Below, one piece after another: positions 1-6,288 of a DNA stretch of 64,000 bases. Source of the DNA: Hyphomonadaceae bacterium (lineage in GTDB: Bacteria > Pseudomonadota > Alphaproteobacteria > Caulobacterales > Aquidulcibacteraceae). The DNA lies in NCBI GenBank assembly GCA_019753105.1, contig JAIELJ010000005.1:124001-188000 (forward strand), written 5' to 3'. The position numbers and the translations under genes were made by a program. The notes under the pieces were generated by a model, which ran no database searches, was not told the DNA's origin, and worked only from the letters and a program-made list of their open reading frames with translations. Position 1 is the stretch's first letter. Every line of letters begins with the position of its first letter.

Positions 1-395
1 TGAGCGATCTGCTGGTGCCGGCGCCGGCGGAGTTCGAGCGCGCCGACGAGCTTTGGAAAGAGACCTGCTTCGAGGCGTTCGTGCGCGGGCCGGGTGATGC
101 CTATTGCGAGTTCAATTTCGCGCCGTCGACGCGCTGGGCGGGGTATGCGTTCGATGGCTACCGAAGCGGCATGCGCAATTATGAAATCGCGCCGCTTTTT
201 CTTGAAACGAATGTCGGCGACGATTGGTTTGAGCTGAACACCGCGGTCGCGCCGGGCGCGGATGGCGTTTGGCGCGTCGGCTTGTCGGCGGTGATTGAAG
301 AGATGGACGGGACGAAGTCCTACTGGGCGCTGGCGCACGCGCGCGGCAAGCCGGATTTCCACCACGCGGATGCTTTCAGTTTGGAGCTTGCATGA
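1..395 (+). CDS. DOMON-like domain protein (5' end outside window)
   Basis: The frame is already open at base 3 (S-D-L-L-V-P-A-P-A), so the GTG at 15 is not a convincing start and the gene begins upstream of the window. About 130 residues remain. The segments LWKETCFEAFV and YCEFNFAPS resemble the DOMON-like beta-sandwich family often found beside NamZ-type genes in proteobacteria. DOMON folds bind sugars or heme in other proteins; no ligand is known here and no catalytic residue is visible. The TGA stop overlaps the next gene's ATG (ATGA), which suggests coupled translation. Family assignment is by recognition and moderately sure. Confidence 0.7.
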   Translation, partial: SDLLVPAPAEFERADELWKETCFEAFVRGPGDAYCEFNFAPSTRWAGYAFDGYRSGMRNYEIAPLFLETNVGDDWFELNTAVAPGADGVWRVGLSAVIEEMDGTKSYWALAHARGKPDFHHADAFSLELA

Positions 396-1597
396 AGTAC
401 GGCATTGAGCGGCTGCTTGAAGACGCGAGCTTGCGCGCGCCGCTGAAGGGCAAGCGCGTGGCGCTGGTGGCGCATCCGGCTTCGGTGACGCGCGATCTCA
501 CGCACTCGTTCGATGCGCTGATGGCGTGCGAGGACATTCGCATCACCGCTGTGTTCGGCCCGCAGCACGGTATGCGCGGCGAGAAGCAGGACAATATGGT
601 CGAGAGCGAGGACTACACCGATCCGCTGCACGGCGTGCCGGTGTTCTCGCTCTATGGCGAAGTGCGGCGGCCGACGGGGCAGATGCTGTCGACGTTCGAT
701 GTGGTGCTGATCGATCTGCAGGATCTCGGCTGCCGCATCTACACCTTCATCACGACGCTGCTCTACATGCTCGAAGCGGCGCACGAGCACGGCAAGGAAG
801 TCTGGGTGCTCGATCGCCCCAATCCTGCAGGACGCCCGATTGAAGGGCTGACGCTGCGTGCTGGCTGGGAGAGTTTTGTCGGCGCGGGGCCGATGCCGAT
901 GCGACATGGTTTGACGCTTGGCGAACTCGGTCACTGGTTCATCGACCACTTCAAACTCAACGTGCCGTATCGCGTGATTGAGATGGGAGGTTACAAGCCC
1001 GACGAAGCGCCAGGCTATGGCTGGCCGATTGGCGAGCGCACCTGGGTGAACCCATCGCCGAATGCGCCGAACCTTTGGATGGCGCGCGCCTATGCCGGGA
1101 CGGTGATGCTCGAAGGCGCGACCTTGAGCGAAGGACGCGGTACGACGCGGCCGCTGGAATTGTTTGGTGCGCCGGATATCAATGGGCGCGATGTGATCGC
1201 CGAGATGCAGGCGCTTGCGCCGCATTGGCTTGATGGCTGCAAGCTGCGCGAATGCTATTTCGAGCCGACGTTCCATAAGCACGTGAAAAAGCTCTGCAGC
1301 GGCGTGCAGATCCACGTCGAAGATCCGACGCACTATGATCACACGGCCTTCAAGCCGTGGCGCGTGCAGGCGCTTGGCTTCAAGGCCATTCGTCGCCTCT
1401 ATCCGAACTACGATCTGTGGCGTGATTTTCCGTACGAGTACGCGTTCGGCAAATTGCCGATCGACGTCATCAACGGCTCGCCGCTGCTGCGCGAATGGGT
1501 GGACGATCCGAACACTGGCCCCCGCGATCTCGACGCGCTCACGCTGCCGGATGAGCAGGCGTGGGCGGCGGAGCGGGCAAAGTATTTGATCTATTAA
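392..1597 (+). CDS. namZ: NamZ-type exo-beta-N-acetylmuramidase (DUF1343)
   Basis: A 401-residue protein of the DUF1343/YbbC family, whose Bacillus member NamZ removes terminal N-acetylmuramic acid from peptidoglycan fragments. Family segments are visible in order: VALVAHPASVT near residue 30, VFGPQHGMRGE near 60, VVLIDLQDLGCRIYTFITT near 110, VLDRPNPAGRP near 145 and EGRGTTRPLELFGAPD near 250. No signal peptide is seen, so it may act in the cytoplasm in cell-wall recycling, unlike secreted relatives. It overlaps the preceding DOMON-like gene by four bases and is convergent with the protease gene after it (4-base overlap). The substrate is inferred from the family only. Confidence 0.85.
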   Translation: MKYGIERLLEDASLRAPLKGKRVALVAHPASVTRDLTHSFDALMACEDIRITAVFGPQHGMRGEKQDNMVESEDYTDPLHGVPVFSLYGEVRRPTGQMLSTFDVVLIDLQDLGCRIYTFITTLLYMLEAAHEHGKEVWVLDRPNPAGRPIEGLTLRAGWESFVGAGPMPMRHGLTLGELGHWFIDHFKLNVPYRVIEMGGYKPDEAPGYGWPIGERTWVNPSPNAPNLWMARAYAGTVMLEGATLSEGRGTTRPLELFGAPDINGRDVIAEMQALAPHWLDGCKLRECYFEPTFHKHVKKLCSGVQIHVEDPTHYDHTAFKPWRVQALGFKAIRRLYPNYDLWRDFPYEYAFGKLPIDVINGSPLLREWVDDPNTGPRDLDALTLPDEQAWAAERAKYLIY

Positions 1598-2496
1598 TCG
1601 CCCGGGCGCCAGCCGCTTGCCGCGAGGAAGGCGCGGGCGTCCGTGCCTTGCAGGATGTCGCGGATAGCTTGGCGCTTGTCGGGTGCGCGCTCGTAGTAGG
1701 CGCGCACGATGCGATAGCCGACCCAATAGCCGAGATCGCCGGGCGCTTCGCGCGTGCCGACGCCATTATAGAGCCATTGCGAAAGATCGCGGCTATCCAT
1801 ATTGGCGGCGAAGCGTTGTTCGATCTCGGCTTCGCGTCCGGCGGTCCAGTCGATGAGATGGTTGTTTGAGATGCGCCCTGTCATCAGTTCGGCGATGAAC
1901 TCGGCCGCACCCTCGTTGAGGGATTGAGAGAGCACCGTCTCGCCCGCGAAGCCGCTCTGCAGCGAATGCACCATTTCGTGCGCGATGATGTGGGTGAGGC
2001 GGATGTCGAGTTGCGCAGGATCGGGCGAGCCGGCGCGGCACATGACTTCGAGACCGATCATCAAGGCATCTGTGTTGGCCGTTCCGCCGGAAGTATCTGC
2101 GCCGATCAGGATGTAAGTCTGCGGATAGGTCGCTTCGGGATAGAGCGCTTCGAGCGCTAGGAACGCGGCGCGGACGCGGGCGCGCACGTCGCCGAGGTTC
2201 TGCGCGCAGGCGCGGGCGTCGCTGTAGATTTGCGGACGTTGCGCGATCCGCGCGGCTAAACGTTCCGCTGAGACGATGCGGTTCGGGATGAAGCCGCGCA
2301 CGCCAGCGCTGCCGTTGTCGATATAGGGCTGAAGCGCTGCTGCGTCGGGGCGGCCGCCTGCGGCGTCGTAGATGCGAAAGAAGGCGTCGACGTCAGCGGT
2401 TTCGATTCTGGCGTCGAGCGGATCGGCGGCGCGCTGCGCGTGGGCAGCTGTGGTCCCGGCGGCGAAGACGGCGGCGGCGATGAGAATGGTGCGCAT
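1594..2496 (-). CDS. Predicted secreted zinc metalloprotease (gluzincin-like)
   Basis: The ATG at 2496 is chosen because AGGAGGG lies just upstream and translation then begins with a signal peptide (MRTILIAAAVFAAGTTAAHA). The longer frame to 2598 would bury it. The mature protein carries HEMVH at residues 173-177, and NEGAAEF about 20 residues later supplies a probable third zinc ligand, the gluzincin layout seen in DUF2268-like peptidases. The product is 300 residues and probably periplasmic. Substrate unknown. It is divergent from the OYE gene; its own 5' region overlaps only spurious extensions of that gene. Zinc-protease fold is fairly sure, family membership less so. Confidence 0.7.
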   Translation of the reverse strand: MRTILIAAAVFAAGTTAAHAQRAADPLDARIETADVDAFFRIYDAAGGRPDAAALQPYIDNGSAGVRGFIPNRIVSAERLAARIAQRPQIYSDARACAQNLGDVRARVRAAFLALEALYPEATYPQTYILIGADTSGGTANTDALMIGLEVMCRAGSPDPAQLDIRLTHIIAHEMVHSLQSGFAGETVLSQSLNEGAAEFIAELMTGRISNNHLIDWTAGREAEIEQRFAANMDSRDLSQWLYNGVGTREAPGDLGYWVGYRIVRAYYERAPDKRQAIRDILQGTDARAFLAASGWRPGD

Positions 2497-2613
2497 GGGT
2501 CCCTCCTGTCCGTGGGATGCGGTGGGTCGCGCGGTTGGATGCGTTTCGGCAGAGTGGCGCTCGCGCCTTTGGTCTGTCAAAGCTCTGAGCGCCAACAAAT
2601 CGAGACCTCCACC

Positions 2614-3909
2614 ATGACCACTCCCGCATTCGCCGCGCCGCTTCAGTTGCCTAGCGAGACGTTGCCGAACCGTCTGGCGAAGGCGGCGATGACGGAAGGC
2701 ATGTCAGACCCTCAGGGGCGGCCATCGGATGATCTTGTGCGGCTCTATGAAAAGTGGGGGCGCGGTGGCGCGGGGTTGCTCATTAGCGGCAACGTGCCCG
2801 TTGATGCACATCACCTTGAGCGGCCCGGAAACGTCATCATCGCGGGCGTGCAGGATGATGCGGCGAAGGCAGCGTTGCGGCGCTTAGCGCAGGCGGCGCG
2901 GAGTGGCGGGGCCGGATTCTGGGTGCAGCTTAGTCATGCGGGACGGCAGACGCCCGCTTTGGTCAATCCGACACCGAAGGCGCCGTCGGCTGTGCCGTTG
3001 GCGTTGCCCGGCAAATTGTACGGCGTGCCCGTAGCGCTCACAGGCGTGGAGATCCGCGCAATCATCCAGGCGTTTGCGGACGCTGCCGCTGTGTGCCGCG
3101 AAGCAGGTTGCACCGGCGTGCAGATACACGGCGCGCACGGCTATCTTATTTCGCAATTCCTTTCGCCGCTTGCGAACAAGCGCGAGGATGAGTGGGGTGG
3201 CTCGCTTGAGAACCGCGCGCGTTTGCTACTGGAGATCGTGCGCACCACACGCGCTGCAGTGGGGCGCGATTTCACGCTCGCGGTGAAGCTTAACTCGGCC
3301 GACTTCCAGCGCGGCGGCTTTGCGCCGGGCGAGAGCATGCAGGTCGCGCAATGGCTGGAGGCGGAGGGCGTCGATCTGCTGGAAGTCTCCGGCGGCAATT
3401 ACGAGCAGCCGCGCATGATGAAGATGGAAGGGCTGGAAGCGGCCGATCTCAGCGGCCTGCCGCCTTCAACGGCGGCGCGGGAAGCATACTTCCTCGATTT
3501 TGCCGTCGAACTGCGCAAGCAGGTGAAGACGCCACTGATGGTGACGGGCGGGATGCGCTCAGCGGCGGCGATGAATGAGGCGATTGAGCGCGATGGTGTT
3601 GCGCTGATTGGCATCGGCCGTCCGATGGTGGTCGATCCGGATGCGCCGCAGCGTTTGCTTGAAGGTGCGGCGTCGCTGGATCGTTACGAAGAACGGCTGC
3701 GCTTGGGGCCGGGATTCTTCAGCCCGCGTTCCTCTTCGAAAACGATGCGGGCGCTGAACGGGTTCGGCGCGCTTTATTGGCAGTACCAACAATTGCGCCG
3801 CATTGGACGCGGGCAGGCGGCGGATATGAGACTTGGTCTGCTGAAGGCGCTGATGGCCGAGAGGCGTGAGCAAGAAGCCTGGATGGCGCGGCGCGGGGGT
3901 GGTGTGTGA
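2614..3909 (+). CDS. NADH:flavin oxidoreductase (Old Yellow Enzyme family)
   Basis: A 431-residue FMN TIM-barrel enzyme. The N-terminus NRLAKAAMTEGMSDPQGRPS, the segment IHGAHGYLISQFLSPLANKR near residue 170, GGSLENRARLLLEIV after it, and the C-terminal phosphate-binding part GIGRPMVVDPD are typical of the NADH:flavin oxidoreductase/NADH oxidase branch that reduces activated C=C bonds. The start at 2614 (MTTPAF) gives the normal family length; the longer frame from 2440 would run over the divergent protease gene's start. The stop overlaps the GTG start of the next FMN enzyme, so the two are probably made together. Natural substrate unknown. Confidence 0.85.
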   Translation: MTTPAFAAPLQLPSETLPNRLAKAAMTEGMSDPQGRPSDDLVRLYEKWGRGGAGLLISGNVPVDAHHLERPGNVIIAGVQDDAAKAALRRLAQAARSGGAGFWVQLSHAGRQTPALVNPTPKAPSAVPLALPGKLYGVPVALTGVEIRAIIQAFADAAAVCREAGCTGVQIHGAHGYLISQFLSPLANKREDEWGGSLENRARLLLEIVRTTRAAVGRDFTLAVKLNSADFQRGGFAPGESMQVAQWLEAEGVDLLEVSGGNYEQPRMMKMEGLEAADLSGLPPSTAAREAYFLDFAVELRKQVKTPLMVTGGMRSAAAMNEAIERDGVALIGIGRPMVVDPDAPQRLLEGAASLDRYEERLRLGPGFFSPRSSSKTMRALNGFGALYWQYQQLRRIGRGQAADMRLGLLKALMAERREQEAWMARRGGGV

Positions 3910-5060
3910 GCTCGCTCGATCGCGCCAACAATATTGCTGACCTGCGCAAGCTGGCGAAGCGGCGCCTGCCGCCAGCGATCTTTGATTACATTGATGGCGG
4001 CGCAGATGATGAGTGGACGCTTGCGCGCAATTCGAGCGCGTTTGCACGCTATGAGATCGTGCCGGATGTGCTGACGGATGTGTCGCGCATCGAGACGGCT
4101 GCCACGGTGTTTGGCCAACGTGTCGCGCGGCCGTTGATGCTCGCGCCGACCGGGCTGACGCGGATGTTTCACGGGCAAGCTGAGCTTGCTGTCGCGCGCG
4201 CGGCGGCGAAGCATGGCCTGCTCTATTCGCTCTCGACGCTGGGGACGACGACGCTGGAAGATCTCGCGCAAGCGTTCGGCGGCCCGAAGGTGTTTCAGGT
4301 TTACATTTTCAAGGATCGCGGGCTGACGGCAGAGTTCGTGCAGCGCTGCAAGGCGGCGGGCTTTCATGGATTGGCGCTGACGGTCGATACGCCGGTCGCC
4401 GGCAATCGTGAGCGCGATCGCGTCAACGGCTTGTCGATCCCGCCAAAGCTGACGCTGAAATCGATGCTTGGCTTTGCAATGCATCCGGGCTGGTCGCTGC
4501 CGGCTCTGACCGGCGCGAAGTTCGATTTTGCGAATGTGAGCCATAAGGTCGATGCGTTGGCCGAAGGGCCGATGAGCCTGTTCGACTATATTGGCGGGCA
4601 GTTCGATCGCTCGCTGACGTGGAAAGATGTCGAATGGCTGGCGCGCGAATGGGGCGGGCCATTGGCAATTAAGGGTGTGATGACGCCGGAGGATGCGAAA
4701 CGCTCCATCGCGAGCGGCGCGACCGGCGTGATGATCTCCAATCATGGCGGCCGGCAACTCGATGGGGCGCCGGCGCCGATTGATCAGGTGGCGGCCGTGC
4801 GCGACGCGTTGGGAGATGGGCCTGACGTGATCTGCGACGGCGGCGTCCGGCGCGGCAGTGATATTGTGAAAGCTGTCGCGCTCGGTGCGACGGCGTGTTC
4901 GATCGGGCGGCCGTATCTGTTTGGACTCGCCGCAGGCGGCGAAGCAGGCGTCGATCGCGCGCTGACTTTGCTTGGCGAAGAGTTCGAACGCACGCTCGCG
5001 CTTGCTGGCGTCAACGATGTGCGCGCGCTTTCGCGCCGGCATGTGCGCGTGGCGGCGTGA
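3906..5060 (+). CDS. FMN-dependent alpha-hydroxy-acid oxidase/dehydrogenase
   Basis: A 384-residue member of the LldD/glycolate oxidase family, which oxidises 2-hydroxy acids to 2-keto acids with FMN. The signature SNHGGRQLDGAPAPID is complete, with the active-site base at His280, and GVMTPEDAKRSIASGATG precedes it. The N-terminus has FDYIDGGADDEWTL, the usual FMN-domain entry. The GTG start at 3906 overlaps the upstream OYE stop (GTGA). Lactate, mandelate or another hydroxy acid cannot be distinguished by eye. A strong hairpin terminator lies about 250 bases downstream. Confidence 0.88.
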   Translation: MSSLDRANNIADLRKLAKRRLPPAIFDYIDGGADDEWTLARNSSAFARYEIVPDVLTDVSRIETAATVFGQRVARPLMLAPTGLTRMFHGQAELAVARAAAKHGLLYSLSTLGTTTLEDLAQAFGGPKVFQVYIFKDRGLTAEFVQRCKAAGFHGLALTVDTPVAGNRERDRVNGLSIPPKLTLKSMLGFAMHPGWSLPALTGAKFDFANVSHKVDALAEGPMSLFDYIGGQFDRSLTWKDVEWLAREWGGPLAIKGVMTPEDAKRSIASGATGVMISNHGGRQLDGAPAPIDQVAAVRDALGDGPDVICDGGVRRGSDIVKAVALGATACSIGRPYLFGLAAGGEAGVDRALTLLGEEFERTLALAGVNDVRALSRRHVRVAA

Positions 5061-5100
5061 ACGCTGCTTTCTAAAAAGCTTGCAACCACGCGTTTTTCCA

Positions 5101-5130
5101 TTGACCGGCGCGCATCATCGCATCATATAC
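5101..5130 (+). promoter_or_regulatory. Candidate housekeeping promoter
   Basis: TTGACC at 5101-5106 is followed after about 18 bases by ATATAC at 5125-5130. This is a fair -35/-10 pair, 40 bases after the hydroxy-acid oxidase stop and about 180 bases before the terminator at 5308. It could drive a short transcript between the two. Assignment is by consensus only. Confidence 0.35.
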
Positions 5131-5345
5131 GCGGCCCTTCGCACGTGATTGTCGCGTGCGGGCAGAGTTGAGAACGATGAAGCGCGAGAGATTGAATTCG
5201 CAGCCAACGTGCACCGTCATTGAGCTATTTGCTCATGGCGTGGACGCACGCGCGCACAATCGTGGAGGCGAAATAGGTTAGTCCTGTTTCGAAGTGTTCG
5301 AGTTTCGAACCCCTCCCGAGCCTGACGCTCCGGAGGGGTTTTTGT
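5131..5345 (+). ncRNA. Possible small RNA or short leader between promoter and terminator
   Basis: About 210 bases lie between a promoter-like pair and a strong terminator. They contain only a 34-codon ATG frame (5177-5281, MKRERLNSQPTC...) with a poor ribosome site, and a small hairpin GTTCGA-gtt-TCGAAC near 5297. I do not recognise the RNA. It may simply be the 3' untranslated region of the upstream oxidase gene. Confidence 0.25.
5308..5344 (+). terminator. Intrinsic terminator before the Y RNA array
   Basis: AACCCCTCC (5308-5316) pairs with GGAGGGGTT (5332-5340) and is followed by a run of T. It separates the oxidase transcript from the Y RNA array. Confidence 0.8.
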
Positions 5346-5430
5346 TTCCAGCCTCTCCGAAGTCTTCGTCATGAGGAAACGCCGGAAGGCGAAAGGAGAG
5401 TTTTGCCTGAGCGATTTCGCTTGGGCGCCA

Positions 5431-5624
5431 GTTTGTCGGTGGTGAAGAGTACGGGTACTTCGTTCTGGATAAAGCGGGTTCGAATCCCGCCGGCTTCAGT
5501 CACGTACCGTGGAGGCGGCCTCACGAGGGCCGTCGTGTCGCGGGTTCGAGCACAGGCGTTCGCGTTTGGGTTCTGCGTTGATTGCGGTTTGGCAAAACCG
5601 TTCTCGAATTTTCCCCGACAAAAC
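5431..5624 (+). ncRNA. Y RNA-like gene, unit A (expanded)
   Basis: Unit A opens with GTTTGTC (5431-5437), then CGGTGGTGAAG. It closes with TTCCCCG (5611-5617) and GACAAAAC, so TTTGTC pairs with GACAAA as a terminal stem. GAG-t-ACGG (5447-5454) pairs with CCGT-t-CTC (5598-5605), continuing the helix. Inside is a perfect T-arm (GCGGG-TTCGAAT-CCCGC, 5474-5490). The next bases GGCTTCA can pair six of seven with TGGAGGC (5510-5516), an acceptor stem closed by a loop. No clear D-arm follows; instead there are extra hairpins, including one with a second GCGGGTTCGAG. At about 194 nt it is the longest unit. Y RNA assignment rests on shared motifs and the adjacent Ro gene. Confidence 0.65.
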
Positions 5625-5628
5625 AGCT

Positions 5629-5791
5629 GCCGATACGGTGGTGAAGAGATCTGTTACTTCGCTTAGGACGACGGTGTCGCGGGTTCGAATCCCGCCAGGT
5701 CCAACACTTGGGGGCCTGTAGCTCAGCCTGGTAGAGCACGTGCTGCCGCAAGGCAGCGTCTCAGATTTCGCCCGTTCCCCGGATCGGCTTT
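5629..5791 (+). ncRNA. Y RNA-like gene, unit B with permuted tRNA-like module
   Basis: The terminal stem is GCCGAT (5629-5634) with ATCGGC (5783-5788), followed by TTT. The motif CGGTGGTGAAG lies at 5636-5646 and TTCCCCG at 5775-5781. ATCTG (5649-5653) pairs with CAGAT (5762-5766). The central module runs in tRNA 3'-half then 5'-half order: T-arm GCGGG-TTCGAAT-CCCGC (5679-5695), acceptor strand AGGTCC (5697-5702), a loop, acceptor strand GGGCCT (5712-5717, one G-U pair), then a D-arm with GCTC (5721-5724) and GAGC (5734-5737). A GCAA-capped hairpin GCTGCC/GGCAGC (5742-5757) follows. This permuted layout matches what is known of the YrlA class of bacterial Y RNA. Confidence 0.75.
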
Positions 5792-5793
5792 CA

Positions 5794-5937
5794 GTTTGGC
5801 GGTGGTGAAGAATACGAGTGCATCGGTAAGAGCGCCGCATCCTTGATGCGGAGGTCGCGCGTTCGAGTCGCGCCGGGGCAACCCGTAGCTCAGTTGGCCC
5901 GCAAGGGACCTCGAGTTCGCTTTTTCCCCGCCAAAAC
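5794..5937 (+). ncRNA. Y RNA-like gene, unit C with GNRA-capped acceptor stem
   Basis: GTTTGGC (5794-5800) pairs with GCCAAAAC (5930-5937, one extra A). The motif is at 5800-5810 and TTCCCCG at 5924-5930. CGAG (5815-5818) pairs with CTCG (5910-5913). The module has the end of a D-arm (GGTAAGAGC), a long hairpin CCGCATC/GATGCGG in the anticodon-arm place, a T-arm (GCGCG-TTCGAGT-CGCGC, 5857-5873), and a short acceptor CGGG-gcaa-CCCG (5874-5885) closed by a GCAA tetraloop. It continues into GTAGCTCAGTTGG, a canonical D-arm start, then a second GCAA hairpin (CCC/GGG). The end of one RNA abuts the next: unit B stops about three bases earlier. Confidence 0.75.
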
Positions 5938-5948
5938 CCAAAATCTTC

Positions 5949-5967
5949 GCGGCGCGTCGCGCCGCGT
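5949..5967. repeat. Perfect hairpin between units C and D
   Basis: CGCGGCG pairs with CGCCGCG across a 5-base loop. There is no T run, so it is not a typical terminator; it could be a processing site or an insulator between RNA units. Confidence 0.4.
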
Positions 5968-5969
5968 GG

Positions 5970-6071
5970 CCAAGTCAATCGGTGGTGAAGACGTCCGCTA
6001 CTTCTTGAGGTGAAGCTCGACCCAAAGGGTCGAGATCGCGGAAGTTGAAGTGTTCCCCGGTTGACGCTTGG
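5970..6071 (+). ncRNA. Y RNA-like gene, unit D without a tRNA-like module
   Basis: CCAAG-TCAAT (5970-5979) pairs with GTTGA (6060-6064) and CTTGG (6067-6071), leaving two bulged bases. The motif CGGTGGTGAAG is at 5980-5990 and TTCCCCG at 6053-6059. TACTTC (5999-6004) pairs with GAAGTG (6047-6052). The centre is a simple perfect hairpin, CTCGACCC-aaa-GGGTCGAG (6016-6034), in place of T-arm, acceptor and D-arm. At about 102 nt it is the shortest unit. It keeps only the presumed Ro-binding helix, like the compact Y RNAs of animals. Confidence 0.65.
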
Positions 6072-6106
6072 ATTGACGAAATTTGGCGCGGTGAGCGTCA
6101 GATCGT

Positions 6107-6251
6107 GTCAGCCGGTGGTGAAGGGAGTCCGTTACTTCGACTCTTAATCGCGTGGTCGCGGGTTCGAGTCCCGCCAGGTCCAACACTGTGGACCTGTAGC
6201 TCAGTTGGATAGAGCACGAACGGTCCCGTATGTTCCCCGGGCTGACGTTTT
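6107..6251 (+). ncRNA. Y RNA-like gene, unit E with Lys-type anticodon loop
   Basis: GTCAGCC (6107-6113) pairs with GGCTGAC (6240-6246), followed by TTTT (6248-6251), so this unit may terminate itself. The motif is at 6113-6123 and TTCCCCG at 6233-6239. GGGA (6123-6126) pairs with TCCC (6224-6227) and CCGTT (6129-6133) with AACGG (6219-6223). The module contains a CTCTTAA loop (6141-6147, CTT in the anticodon position), T-arm GCGGG-TTCGAGT-CCCGC (6158-6174), a perfect seven-pair acceptor AGGTCCA/TGGACCT (6176-6182, 6189-6195) closed by a 6-base loop, and a D-arm GCTC/GAGC (6199-6215). The gene ends 37 bases before the Ro60-like ATG. Confidence 0.78.
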
Positions 6252-6288
6252 GAAACGATGATGGAGTAGGAAGTGTAGGTGATGTGAG

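Noticed and set aside
320-1726. 468-codon minus-strand frame over the NamZ gene
   Set aside because: Shadow of the high-GC coding strand; Arg/His-rich product with no domain, while the plus strand encodes a clear DUF1343 protein.
3774-5042. 422-codon minus-strand frame over the hydroxy-acid oxidase gene
   Set aside because: Antisense shadow with an Arg/Ala-rich, domain-free product.
5403-5978. Open frames of 70-160 codons on both strands through the Y RNA array
   Set aside because: They run through T-arm and stem sequences, lack ribosome sites and family resemblance, and are explained by the structured RNA genes.
5438-6123. CRISPR-like array from the repeated CGGTGGTGAAG motif
   Set aside because: The repeats are only 11 bases and their spacing is irregular (199, 164, 180, 133 bases); intervening sequences are structured RNA, not spacers, and there are no cas genes.
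5470-6220. Functional tRNA genes suggested by T-arm and D-arm sequences
   Set aside because: No unit has 5'-acceptor, D-arm, anticodon arm, T-arm and 3'-acceptor in the normal order; 3' halves precede 5' halves and the acceptor ends are joined by loops.
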